Below, in pieces: positions 54,445 through 62,891 of a DNA stretch of 64,000 nt. The notes beneath the pieces are model-generated. The model was not told where the DNA came from and made no database searches. It saw nothing but the letters and a program-made list of their open reading frames with translations. Position 1 is the stretch's first letter, and each line of letters opens with the position of its first letter. Made by a program: the position numbers and the translations under genes. Source of the stretch: Streptomyces xanthophaeus (GTDB lineage: Bacteria; Actinomycetota; Actinomycetes; Streptomycetales; Streptomycetaceae); NCBI RefSeq assembly GCF_000725805.1, contig NZ_JOFT01000019.1, positions 62,001 through 126,000 of the forward strand. The letters run 5' to 3'.

Positions 54445-54933
54445 GTGACGAACATCAGCACCGACCACGTGAAGGTCCACTTCCGGATGGATGTGGATGA
54501 GGACGGATGGCCGCCGGCAAGCGTCGAGAGTCTGTGGGCCGTGGACCTTGGCGACGGCACCGTGCGGTTGGACAACACACCGTGGTTCGTACGCGGAGTC
54601 GCCAGCGACGACATCATCCGAGTAGAGGTCGATGATGAAGGTGTCCGGTGGGCCGGGGAGACAGTTCGGGCTTCCGAGAACTGCACGATCCGGCTGATCG
54701 TGCTGAAGGACGGCGGCTCAGGCGCTGCCCGTCAGAGCGTTCTGGAGATCTTCCACGGCCTCGGTACGACCGGTGAGGGCATCGAGCGGTACCGGATGGT
54801 GGCTCTGGACGTCCCACCGACAGCGAACTTGCCAAAGATTCGCAAGCTCTTGGAACACGGTGACGTCAAGGGCTGGTGGCACTGGGAGGAAGGATGTGTC
54901 ACCGCCGCCTGGAAGTCCACGGCCTCGGAATGA
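54445..54933 (+). CDS. DUF4265 family protein
   Basis: The 162-residue soluble protein follows DUF4265: WAVDLGDGTVRLDNTPWFVR, then RMVALDVPPTANLPKIRKLL and a WHWEEGC end. The family is of unknown function and often found near toxin-immunity loci. GTG 54445 chosen; an ATG 23 codons earlier is an alternative. Confidence 0.75.
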   Translation: MTNISTDHVKVHFRMDVDEDGWPPASVESLWAVDLGDGTVRLDNTPWFVRGVASDDIIRVEVDDEGVRWAGETVRASENCTIRLIVLKDGGSGAARQSVLEIFHGLGTTGEGIERYRMVALDVPPTANLPKIRKLLEHGDVKGWWHWEEGCVTAAWKSTASE

Positions 54934-54978
54934 CGGTCTCGTAGCGGCTGCAGGTGCCCCCGAGATGGTGCCGCGTTC

Positions 54979-55860
54979 TCACCGGCGTTCGGCGTCGAGC
55001 CATTCGTCGCGGTTCCACATGACGGGCATGGCGCCAACTGGTTCGAACCGGATGTCGGGGTCGCTGCTGTGGATCAGGCAGAAGAAGCGGCGCTGAAGCA
55101 CCGCCGCGCGGCGGGCCCGGTCGGCAACGATGTCCAGAACGACCTGGGCCGCTCGCGGGCAAGCGGCGACGAAGCGGTCGTAGTCGGTGATGGAAAGGAC
55201 GAGCCCGGTGCCTACTGGTGAGTCATCGTAGGGGCCGTAGCAGGCCACGTCGCCGAGACAGTCGTTGAGCGCGTCGAGGTTGTGACCGTAGTAGTCGGGG
55301 AACTGCAGCGCGGCGGCGACATCCTTGTGCATGTCCTGCTCGGAGGCCCACTCGCCCGCAGCGAGGCGAATGACACGGAAGCCGCGGTCTTCGAGCCGCA
55401 GGACGGCTTCCGAGAGGAGTCTCCGGCGCCAGAAGAGGGTGACGAAGGTGGTCGCCATGAATTCGATGCCGGGCAGGCTGGTTGTTCGGACAGCCGGTGC
55501 CGCTTGCGCGGCGGCTTCGCGCCGGAAAGCGTCCAGCAGCTGGAAGAACTCGACGACAGGGGTGGAGTCCGGGGGCGTACTGCGTTCGATCTCGGCGGCC
55601 CAGCCGAGGGAGCTGGGCGTTCCGCGACGCTCGTGAAGCCATTGCGTGAATCGCGATTCGGGCCAGAAGTCGAAGGGTTCGTCGATCGCATGCACGCCGA
55701 GCGCGACGCGGTAGCCGGTGAGGACCGCCTCCAGATGACGGAGTGAGCCACCTGGCAGCCACATGTGGGGCCTCAGCCGGATCTGGTCCAGGACGTCGTA
55801 CACGTCCGTGCAGTCCTGCCAGTGTTCGACGGTGTCCTGCGGGCTGTCCTCGGTCGGCAT
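54979..55860 (-). CDS. two-domain barstar-like immunity protein
   Basis: The 293-residue protein ends in a barstar domain (about 165-290) with DMHKDVAAALQFPDYYGHNL and ALNDCLGDV, the barnase-inhibitor signature where acidic residues occupy the RNase active site. Residues 15-130 are a separate domain (HMWLPGGSLRHLEAVLTGYR; WPESRFTQWLHERRG) seen in other immunity proteins. No barnase-type toxin is adjacent, so it is an orphan or fused double immunity protein. ATG 55860. The 327 bases beyond it are empty. Confidence 0.75.
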   Translation of the reverse strand: MPTEDSPQDTVEHWQDCTDVYDVLDQIRLRPHMWLPGGSLRHLEAVLTGYRVALGVHAIDEPFDFWPESRFTQWLHERRGTPSSLGWAAEIERSTPPDSTPVVEFFQLLDAFRREAAAQAAPAVRTTSLPGIEFMATTFVTLFWRRRLLSEAVLRLEDRGFRVIRLAAGEWASEQDMHKDVAAALQFPDYYGHNLDALNDCLGDVACYGPYDDSPVGTGLVLSITDYDRFVAACPRAAQVVLDIVADRARRAAVLQRRFFCLIHSSDPDIRFEPVGAMPVMWNRDEWLDAERR

Positions 55861-56187
55861 GGGGTGAGCCTACGATGCGGGCAGGAGCGCTCCTTCAGCG
55901 GAGGTGTGCAGCCACGCGGCGGGCGAGCCTGGTCGTTTGGGAGCCTCCGCGGACACCCTCTGCCGAGAGGGAGGCCTCCGGCACCAGGGGACCTCGAAAC
56001 GACGGTCATCGACGGTTTCCAGGACCCGACGACCTGATCCCGGTCACTCCCCGTGGGCCGGTGAGGGAGGCCGGTGACGGAGAGTGGCGGCTGAACGGGT
56101 GAACGGGGAGCCCCCGGAGCGATGAGTCGGGCCGCCTCCACCGGTCTACCTACCGAACGGCTTCGTCCACTTCATCGGGAGCACGTC

Positions 56188-56838
56188 ATGGGCCTCATTC
56201 ACATCGAACTGTTCGCAACTCTCGACCTCGTCGGGCAGGCGCCCGGCGGTCCCGACGAGGACCCGGTGGGCTTCCCGTTCGGCGGCTGGCAGGCACCCTT
56301 GTTCGACGAGGTCGCCGGGGCACAGGTCGGTGCCGCGTACGAGGGCACGGACGCCCTCCTGCTCGGCCGGCGGACGTATGACATCTTCGCCGCCTTCTGG
56401 CCGCACCAGAAGGGCGGTGAGGACGGCGAGATCGCCACGCTCTTCAACAGCGTCCCCAAGTACGTGGCCTCCCGCGGCAGGCCCGACCTGTCGTGGGCCG
56501 GCTCCACGCAGCTCGGTCCGGACCTGGCCGGCGCGGTGCGCGAGATCCGTGACCGGCACGAGCACGTGAAGGTCGTCGGGAGCCTGAACCTGGTGCAGAC
56601 CCTCCTGCGCGAGAAGCTCTTCGACCGCCTCGACCTCTGGGTGCACCCGATCGTCCTGGGCGTCGGGAAGAAGGTGTTCGACGACGGCGCGGTGCCCACG
56701 AACCTCACACTCCTTGAACCGCCGGCAGCCGGCCCGAAGGGAACCGCCTACCTGCGCTACGGGCTCGCCGACGGCACGCCCGGGACGGGGGACATGAGCG
56801 CCCCCGATCGCGGTGCCGCCGGGCGGCACGACGGCTGA
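56188..56838 (+). CDS. RibD C-terminal/dihydrofolate-reductase-like protein
   Basis: The 216-residue protein matches the RibD_C family: MGLIHIELFATLDLVGQAPG, ALLLGRRTYDIFAAFWPHQK, VKVVGSLNLVQTLLREKLFD and LWVHPIVLGVGKKVFDDG. Family members use NAD(P)H reductase chemistry; stand-alone actinobacterial copies are uncharacterised. GGGAG 6 bases before ATG supports the start. Confidence 0.85.
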   Translation: MGLIHIELFATLDLVGQAPGGPDEDPVGFPFGGWQAPLFDEVAGAQVGAAYEGTDALLLGRRTYDIFAAFWPHQKGGEDGEIATLFNSVPKYVASRGRPDLSWAGSTQLGPDLAGAVREIRDRHEHVKVVGSLNLVQTLLREKLFDRLDLWVHPIVLGVGKKVFDDGAVPTNLTLLEPPAAGPKGTAYLRYGLADGTPGTGDMSAPDRGAAGRHDG

Positions 56839-56882
56839 AACGGGGCCGCCGTCTACCGAGCGCACCCCAAAGACCCATTGAC

Positions 56883-56919
56883 TATCGATCGGAATCGATC
56901 GATTATCGATGCATGCATC
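56883..56919. promoter_or_regulatory. ATCGAT-repeat operator cluster
   Basis: Overlapping palindromes (ATCGATCGAT at 56894-56903, three further ATCGAT/GCATGC units) lie immediately before and over the DUF2975 start codon. They are probably bound by the HTH protein of the same operon. Confidence 0.5.
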
Positions 56920-57410
56920 GCTTCTTCATCACCATGCTGCGCGGTGGCATCGCCACGGCGATCCTGTTCGGCCTCTTCGGCCAGCTCGTCGTCATCCCCA
57001 CCACGGCAGCCGACGAGGTCGACCGCTTCCCCCCGTACGCCCCGTACGCCCTGCCCTACACGATCGTCGCCGTGGCGGGGATCGCCTGCGTCCAGGTCGT
57101 CCTCGCCGCCGCATGGCGGCTGCTCACCATGGTCGAACGTGATGCGATCTTCTCCCCGGCAGCCCTGCGCTGGGTCGACACCATCACCGGCTCCACCGTC
57201 GCGGCCACCGTGCTGGCCCTCGGCGTCACCTGCCACCTGATGCTGGCCGCCGTCCCTTCCCCCGATGACGGGATGGAACTCCTCGGCGCGCTGGCCGCCG
57301 CAATCGCGGCCACCGGCATCGGGGCCTGCCTGGTCATGCTCATCGTCATCATGCGCAGTCTGCTGCGCAAGGCGAACCACATGAAGAGCGAACTTGCCGA
57401 GGTGGTCTGA
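56913..57410 (+). CDS. DUF2975 membrane protein
   Basis: The 165-residue protein has four membrane helices and the DUF2975 pattern (MVERDAIFSPAALRWVDTIT between helices 2 and 3). It is coupled to a small HTH gene by a one-base TGATG overlap. The pair resembles YozG-type regulator modules, in which the membrane protein probably senses or modulates the regulator. Confidence 0.8.
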   Translation: MHRFFITMLRGGIATAILFGLFGQLVVIPTTAADEVDRFPPYAPYALPYTIVAVAGIACVQVVLAAAWRLLTMVERDAIFSPAALRWVDTITGSTVAATVLALGVTCHLMLAAVPSPDDGMELLGALAAAIAATGIGACLVMLIVIMRSLLRKANHMKSELAEVV

Positions 57411-57631
57411 TGGCCATCATTGTCGACCTGGACGTGCAGCTCGCCAAACGCAAGCTCTCTGTCGCCGAGTTCGCCGCCGCCGTCGGAATCAGCCCCGCCA
57501 ACGTCGCGGTACTGAAGAACGGCCGGGCCAAGGCGGTCCGGTTCACCACACTCGACGCGATCTGCCGCACCCTCGACTGCCAGCCCGGCGACGTACTGCG
57601 CTGGGCGCCCGACGACGCGGACGAGGGATAG
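57410..57631 (+). CDS. small Cro/C1-type (YozG-like) regulator
   Basis: The 73-residue protein is a single helix-turn-helix: LSVAEFAAAVGISPANVAVL then KNGRAKAVRFTTLDAICRTL and a CQPGDVLRW end, the YozG/HTH_26 pattern. Likely binds the ATCGAT cluster ahead of its operon. Confidence 0.85.
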   Translation: MAIIVDLDVQLAKRKLSVAEFAAAVGISPANVAVLKNGRAKAVRFTTLDAICRTLDCQPGDVLRWAPDDADEG

Positions 57632-58089
57632 GCCGCCGCATCCTGCCCACCGGCCCCGCGGACGCCTCGGTGCGGGGCAGGCGGTCCGAAGAGGCCGTCC
57701 CAAACACCGGCCTCCACCCGTGGCGTACGGAGTGCCCCTTGTGGTGTTCAGGGCGACGGTCTGGCCGCTTTCGCGGACCCCGACAGGTACGCCTGACCTG
57801 TACCACCGGCCGTACGGCCAGTTCCGGGGCAGGCCGCTGGAACCCTTTCCTCTGCCAGGGCGCGGGCCATACCTCCCACGTTCCAACCCTTGTCTGGCGC
57901 GCACGTCGCATTGCATTGCTCGCGCGACCGCTTGCAGCCGCACCTCCTGCGGGATCACGAGCGCGTCGTGATGAAGCTCGACCGTTTCTGCCGGAGGGCA
58001 CGGGATACGCCTCCCCGCTCGCGGCCGACGAGCTGGAGGAGTGAGGGACGGGCCTGGGCCGACACCTGGCCGGCCACGGCTACGCCGGG

Positions 58090-58178
58090 CCCACGTGTAG
58101 GGCCGGTGAGCCGGTCGTGAATGCCGGTGAGGTGGCCGTCGGCGCGGTAGCTGTAGTCGCGGCGCTGGATGCTACGGC
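58090..58178 (-). pseudogene. inverted RHS repeat fragment
   Basis: On the minus strand the frame reads SIQRRDYSYRADGHLTGIHD then RLTGPTR, a clear RHS/YD repeat. It lies head to head with the plus-strand RHS tail that starts at 58185. The rest of 57632-58089 shows no supportable gene. Confidence 0.6.
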
Positions 58179-58184
58179 CGCCCC

Positions 58185-58802
58185 GGCCAGTACTTCGACC
58201 TCGAGACGGGGCTGCACTACAACCGCTTCCGCTACTACGACCCGGAGTCGGCGCGCTACGCCTCACCCGACCCCCTCGGCATAACGCCGACGCCCAACCC
58301 CGTTGCGTACGTGGGCAATCCGTACCGGCGCAGCGACCCCCTGGGACTGTCACCGTGCGGCGGCGGCATCGATTGCATGGCGGACAACCGGATCCCCGCG
58401 GGCGATCCGGTGACTCACAGCCCGACCGGAACGCTGGTCGGCACCGACGGGCAGAGCACGCGCAACTTCAACAACGTGGCGAACGCCGGTGAACACGACG
58501 TGGTGGCGCACGGGAGCCCGAACGGCTGGCTGGAGATGCCCCACGGCAATGTCAACGCGGGCCAGCTCGTGGACGCCGTGACGACAATCCGCACTACAAC
58601 GGTGGACCGCTCCGGCTCATGGTGTGTCACTCGGGCTCGGACGGATCCTGGATCGCCGACCGCATCGCCAACGAACTCGGCGCCACCGTGCGCGCCGACG
58701 GACCGCGTCGGCACCGATAGACTCGAAGGGACGGGACAAACCCCAGTGATCGACAAGGGCGGCTACTGGAGGGGTTCCGCCCATGCTGGAAGGATGACCT
58801 GA
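58185..58802 (+). pseudogene. RHS C-terminal tail with frameshifted toxin domain
   Basis: The frame begins inside an RHS core (GQYFDLETGLHYNRFRYYDP; RYASPDPLGITPTPNPVAYV; DPLGL is the toxin-release border) and continues into a toxin-type domain starting after PCGGGI. The central part of that domain reads in another frame, about 58575-58695: YNGGPLRLMVCHSGSDGSWI then ADRIANELGATVRA, before the first frame resumes at PTDRVGTDR. Two compensating frameshifts have therefore disabled it. It is truncated at the 5' side too. The stop directly abuts the next start. Confidence 0.7.
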
Positions 58803-59225
58803 ATGGAAATGATCGGATTCTACCGGGAGATGGACCCGGAGAACGTTGCCGTATTCCGCGAACCCATCGCGGACAAAGTACGGGATCAGGCGTCCTATCC
58901 GAAGGCGGAAGTGGAGCGGTACCTCGAATCCGGGCATCCGATCTTCGACATCATGGAGGGGACGATCGACGTCATCGGGGGCACCTTCCGCGTGCCCGGC
59001 GGATCGTCGCTGCTGTCCGACAACCGCTTCGTCTGGCGAGTCGACCTCGCCGCCTATGTCGAGCGGTACAACCTCGAACTCCCGGCGGAATTGGTCGAGC
59101 ACGCCGCGGGCCACGGATTCTCGATGCCGGCCGAGGACCTGCCCGCCCTGCGCGCCGCCTCCAAGGCCGCGTCGGGCGCCCTGGGATTCCGAGCGGCCGG
59201 CGGCGCGGGACCGGCTGCCAGGTAG
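58803..59225 (+). CDS. immunity-type protein of the first RHS toxin
   Basis: The 140-residue soluble protein (MIGFYREMDPENVAVFREPI; YLESGHPIFDIMEGTIDVIG) begins immediately after the RHS stop codon, the standard place for the cognate immunity gene. Family not recognised. Its last ~25 residues are Ala/Gly-rich and may be read-through of a lost end. Confidence 0.6.
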   Translation: MEMIGFYREMDPENVAVFREPIADKVRDQASYPKAEVERYLESGHPIFDIMEGTIDVIGGTFRVPGGSSLLSDNRFVWRVDLAAYVERYNLELPAELVEHAAGHGFSMPAEDLPALRAASKAASGALGFRAAGGAGPAAR

Positions 59226-59323
59226 CCGCCTGGAGGATGGCCTCTACAGGCAGGTGCGCCGCGCCGCGTGGCGCCCTGATCCGGACGTGGAGGTCTTGTC
59301 GGACACGGCAGCGCTCGAACTCC

Positions 59324-59500
59324 TCACTGGCCCGGCCGCCGCTCCTGGCTGCTCGTCGGGCCGAGCACCACCCGGGTTCGGCTGGTCGCGGCCGCGGTGG
59401 CCGTGATCAACAGGGTGATGAACGCGGCTCGTTCGTCCGGGTCGCGGGAGAGGGTGAAGTCCTCCTCGAACTGGTCGACAAGACCTGGCCCAGCCGGACC
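59324..59500 (-). pseudogene. nSTAND NTPase fragment
   Basis: The minus strand reads GPGLVDQFEEDFTLSRDPDE then RAAFITLLITATA and SRTRVVLG before a stop at 59324. This follows the Walker-B region (VVDQFEELFTLC...SRTRVVLGVRADFY) of nSTAND NTPases. Upstream and downstream parts are missing. Stretch 59501-60122 holds frames with coding look but no assignable gene. Confidence 0.5.
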
Positions 59501-60122
59501 AAGCTTCTCGATGTCTCAGGCAGACGACTGATCGTCCATTCCGACAAGGACCTGAGCTCATCCGCACACAACTCTGCGAATGCAATAGACAGGCCCACGG
59601 GCACCCCTCGGGCCTCCGCACTGGCGCACAGCAGGTCGAGTACGCCCTCCACATCCTCAAATCCATCCACCGCGGGCAGCAGCCCCTCTCCTATGTCTCC
59701 TGCTCGGCCGGGGCGACCGGGTGGCAGGCGACGTCCAGCAACTGGTGAGTCGCGTCGCCCTACTGCACGCGCTGAGCGATCTCGACGGGTACGGGAAGCT
59801 CGAAGGTGTCGATCTATCACCACTGGGAGAGACTCCAGAGTCCATGATCTACGTGGAACACCGCGTGTACATGGATGAATTCGCCCCGCTCACCGCGGGG
59901 GCGAGTAACAACATCGCAGAGTGAGCGTGCACACGTGCTCACCTGAAGGCCGCACTTGCGTATGGCGAGGTCAACCATTGGCAGTTCCACTCCCCGATAC
60001 AACACGACCGAAAAAAATCCAACGGGGTTGTATGTCGCGGGAAGAAGGCTTGGACGGTCCTGCCGTCCGAGCCCGTGACCCTTAGGGTCTGCTGCGAAAG
60101 TGGCTGAAGGTGCGGGTGTCGT

Positions 60123-60404
60123 TCAGAGACTGCGGATGGCCTCGGAAAGGTCGGACCCGTAGGAGGCCCAGCAGATCACTGAGCCGTCGTCGTCGAGCTG
60201 CCCCATGAACCACTCACCGTCGTCTCCCACGAGGCACAACTCGTGGAACGCGAGAATTACATCGGGCCGGAGCGGCTCGTAGTCGCCCTGATCGGCTGCC
60301 TCGACGACTACAAACCGATCGAAGGAGAGCGGGGCGGCGCTTGGGTCTCCGGAAAGAGCGCGTACGCGTTCGATCGTCCATCCGGCGGGGAGTCCTGAGT
60401 TCAC
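60123..60404 (-). CDS. small immunity-like hypothetical protein
   Basis: The 93-residue acidic protein (MNSGLPAGWTIERVRALSGD; CLVGDDGEWFMGQLDDDGSV) begins at GTG 60404 and has the small acidic alpha/beta look of polymorphic-toxin immunity proteins. Not recognised. Confidence 0.5.
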   Translation of the reverse strand: MNSGLPAGWTIERVRALSGDPSAAPLSFDRFVVVEAADQGDYEPLRPDVILAFHELCLVGDDGEWFMGQLDDDGSVICWASYGSDLSEAIRSL

Positions 60405-60416
60405 CGGCGCATGGTC

Positions 60417-60538
60417 TCAACAGGAGGTCTGCCACAGCCACTCGTTAAGGACTGCGATCAGCAGGGTCGCTTCGTAGCGGACGGCGAGCTTGATGCCCCT
60501 ATCGCTTGAGCCGGTTGACCCCGCAATCGACCGCGCAG
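60417..60538 (-). mobile_element. IS5-family (IS112-like) transposase C-terminal fragment
   Basis: The minus strand reads VDCGVNRLKR, then after a small deletion KLAVRYEATLLIAVLNEWLW to a stop. This matches the C-terminus (VECGINRLKRNRA...YDKLAVRYEATV) of IS112-type transposases. It fills the gap between two immunity-like genes. Confidence 0.65.
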
Positions 60539-60539
60539 C

Positions 60540-60950
60540 TCAGCGACAAGTGTTGGTATTCACCATCTCGCCGGTCTCCAGGTCGATACGGCCCTGGAAA
60601 TCGCCGGCGTTGCGCGTAACCATGATCACGAGTGGCCGCCCGTCCTGGGGGAAGGCGGTGTAGAAGCCGTGCACATCGTCCGGGTTCGGCAGCAGGTCGC
60701 GTGGCGGGTGCAGCCGGAACCGCTCCGAGCCGTCGGCCCGGTAGACCGCCGCGTTGTCGGAAGGTGTGAACGGTGCGCCGTTGATAGCTTCAACCACCAA
60801 CACCAGCGTCTCGCCGTGCTCCCGCCACACCAGGACGTCCTGCGGCGGCAACTCGTACTGCTGCTCGACGTTGCCCACGGGGCCGCTCCACCGGACTGTG
60901 GTGTCACCACGGGTCCAGGCGAGTACGACGTCGGGATCTGCTTCTGTCAC
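60540..60950 (-). CDS. immunity-like hypothetical protein
   Basis: The 136-residue protein (VVLAWTRGDTTVRWSGPVGN; YTAFPQDGRPLVIMVTRNAG) starts at GTG 60950, whose last two bases form the stop TGA of the frameshifted gene upstream (GTGA overlap). Translational coupling suggests they formed a unit. Not recognised; acidic and aromatic like immunity proteins. Confidence 0.55.
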   Translation of the reverse strand: MTEADPDVVLAWTRGDTTVRWSGPVGNVEQQYELPPQDVLVWREHGETLVLVVEAINGAPFTPSDNAAVYRADGSERFRLHPPRDLLPNPDDVHGFYTAFPQDGRPLVIMVTRNAGDFQGRIDLETGEMVNTNTCR

Positions 60951-61308
60951 TTGGGGAGCTCCCTGGGCGGGTCGACTGGGATCAGCCGCGCTCGATCTCC
61001 GAATTCCATGATCTCTACTTGAGTCACGACGCCGGGCAGATGGCCCAGCTTCGGGTCCATCTGGGGCCCGATGATGGTCTCCTGTACGAGGACCGCGTCA
61101 CCGTCCGAGACGCGGTAGCTCTGCAAGAGCGAGGCGTCATCCTTCCAGTCGGCGCGGACGGCCAGCTGACCTCGAAACGAACTGCTGATTTGGGACGTCG
61201 TCGAAGGTACCGAACCCGCCCGGTCGGGCCTGGCCCTGCGGGGGTCTGCAGGTCCACCGCCATCGTGTTCTCATCGTCGCCCTTGATCTGCTTCTGCGAC
61301 AGTTTCAC
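60947..61308 (-). pseudogene. frameshifted gene coupled to immunity-like gene
   Basis: Three successive frames make sense as one protein: MKLSQKQIKGDDENTMAVDL, then GFGTFDDVPNQQF, then RGQLAVRADWKDDASLLQSY, VSDGDAVLVQETIIGPQMDP and MEFGDRARLIPVDPPRELPK. Two +1 shifts near 61215 and 61170 break it. Its stop overlaps the start of the following gene. Family not recognised. Confidence 0.5.
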
Positions 61309-61360
61309 GCTTTGAAGGCTTCATGTTCGCTGTCGCCTCGGCCGTCAGACAGAGAGCCGG

Positions 61361-62209
61361 ATGCGGAGGCTTGAACAGCTCACGCTGATGCACCCCTCGC
61401 TCCTCGGTCAGCGGCAGCAGCACTCGTCCTCCAGCGGCCGCTCCGTTTGGCGCAGGGCTTTCCACAGTGATGGTCCTGGCGTCACCCTCACATGGAACCA
61501 CAACGGCCTGCACCCCCTCACCCAGGCAGAACGGCACCTCGGTACCACCGACGATCGTTTCTTCGTGATCGTCACCGACCTCGTTGCCCCCCGCGAATTG
61601 ATCGACGAATCGGGTGACATCGCCTGGCGCGCCCGCTCCACTCTCTGGGGCCCCACCACCTGGACACGCGACGCCACCGCCTACACCCCCCTTCGGTTCC
61701 CCGGCCAATACTTCGACCCCGAGACCGGCCTCCACCACAACTACTTCCGCACCTACGACCCCGAAACAGCCCGCTACCTCACCCCCGACCCTCTGGGCCT
61801 CGCCCCTGCTCCCAACCCGGCGAGGTATGTCCACAACCCTCACACGTGGGCCGACCCACTGGGCCACAGTCCTGAAGGCTGCCCTGACCGTGACTTCTAT
61901 ACGGTTCAGAGCCCGGCGGATGCATCACGTCTCACGAGCGGCGGAGAACTGTGGCCTGATGACGCGACCCGAGGTCAGTACGGCCACGGTGTGTATTCAT
62001 GGGGCACGATTGAGGATGCCCGCATCTATGCAGACGTCCGCCTGGGCCAGGGTGTGAACGTTGAGATCGTCCCCTTCAGAGTCTCCGCCGAAGACTTCCT
62101 GGGACTGAAGAAGGCTGAGATTGTCTCCATGTCCCCAGAAGACGCGGAGAGATTCATGGAGGCCCACAGCAGGATATGCGGAGAGGATTTCCCGCATGAT
62201 TACGACTAA
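61361..62209 (+). CDS. RHS C-terminal tail with ADP-ribosyltransferase-like toxin domain
   Basis: The 282-codon frame begins in a 5'-truncated RHS core (DLVAPRELIDESGDIAWRAR; FPGQYFDPETGLHHNYFRTY; ETARYLTPDPLGLAPAPNPA), ending at DPLGHSPEG, the toxin border. The ~100-residue C-terminal domain reads DFYTVQSPADASRLTSGGEL, WPDDATRGQYGHGVYSWGTI, EDARIYADVRLGQGVNVEIV and a helical end; the GHGVYxW...A..YA pattern resembles bacterial ADP-ribosyltransferase-type toxins. The toxin domain is intact. The secretion/N-terminal part is absent in this window, so it may act as a displaced toxin cassette. Confidence 0.65.
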   Translation: MRRLEQLTLMHPSLLGQRQQHSSSSGRSVWRRAFHSDGPGVTLTWNHNGLHPLTQAERHLGTTDDRFFVIVTDLVAPRELIDESGDIAWRARSTLWGPTTWTRDATAYTPLRFPGQYFDPETGLHHNYFRTYDPETARYLTPDPLGLAPAPNPARYVHNPHTWADPLGHSPEGCPDRDFYTVQSPADASRLTSGGELWPDDATRGQYGHGVYSWGTIEDARIYADVRLGQGVNVEIVPFRVSAEDFLGLKKAEIVSMSPEDAERFMEAHSRICGEDFPHDYD

Positions 62210-62294
62210 ATCCGAGGATTTGCCTGGAAGTATGGCCGTGGATATTTCTTCGATAAGCGCATATTCCACCTGTTGAAATTCTGAGGAGATTTAA

Positions 62295-62726
62295 GTGGCA
62301 GAGGTTTCCCGCTACAGATTCTTCAAGGGTGGCGTCGGCCTCGCCGCCGATATCTCTGCCGAGGTGCGCGAGATTGCAGGGGTTCCGGCCGGTGCGCTGC
62401 AAATCTACCGCAATGTCTACCTTCACCTCCCGGCAGGCCCACTGGCCTGGAAGGATGCCGCCTGGCTTTCCTTCGGGCTGTCATTGCATGCCGACCTTCT
62501 TGCCGTTGCCGATCAAGGTTGCAGCCGAGTGGTCGATGTAACTTCTCTGGACTATCCAAACGGGGACTACCGAGCAGAAGTGGCCGCTCTCGCAATGGAC
62601 GGCTGGTTGCATCGTTTCCTGGACCTTCCGCCATGCGGAGCATCAGTAGCCTATGATCGGGAAAGTCATGAATTCTCGTTCAGCTGGCCAGGCGGTGTCA
62701 CTCCCTTCGCGGATGACCTGCCTTAG
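62295..62726 (+). CDS. immunity-type protein of the second RHS toxin
   Basis: The 143-residue soluble protein (RYRFFKGGVGLAADISAEVR; DVTSLDYPNGDYRAEVAALA; FSFSWPGGVTPF) starts at a GTG with GAGGAG 8 bases upstream, 85 bases after the toxin stop. GC and codon bias are visibly lower than the surrounding genes, as for transferred toxin-immunity cassettes. Family not recognised. Confidence 0.65.
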   Translation: MAEVSRYRFFKGGVGLAADISAEVREIAGVPAGALQIYRNVYLHLPAGPLAWKDAAWLSFGLSLHADLLAVADQGCSRVVDVTSLDYPNGDYRAEVAALAMDGWLHRFLDLPPCGASVAYDRESHEFSFSWPGGVTPFADDLP

Positions 62727-62891
62727 CTTGGGCAGCCCACGCCCCTGTCGTGATGCTGTGTCAGGGCTCACCTGGTTGAAGGATCAAGCAGGGGATACCG
62801 AACCGTTCCCAGAATCCGGCGAGCGTGTCATTCGGCTCGATGGCGAGTATTCAGAGTCCGCAGGGTTCGACCCTTAGAGCTCGTAACACGA

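Noticed and set aside
59407..59823. 138-codon minus-strand frame with protein-like segment VEGVLDLLCASAEARGVPVG
   Set aside because: Another frame on the opposite strand (EYALHILKSIHRGQQPLSYV) looks equally coding, and the nSTAND fragment uses a third frame; no gene can be assigned.
60060..60110. Possible IS end (GGGTCTGCTGCGAAAG)
   Set aside because: Resembles some IS termini, but no matching opposite end was found nearby.
62653..62877. Small plus-strand frame after the second immunity gene
   Set aside because: Overlaps the immunity gene and lacks a ribosome-binding site or recognisable feature.
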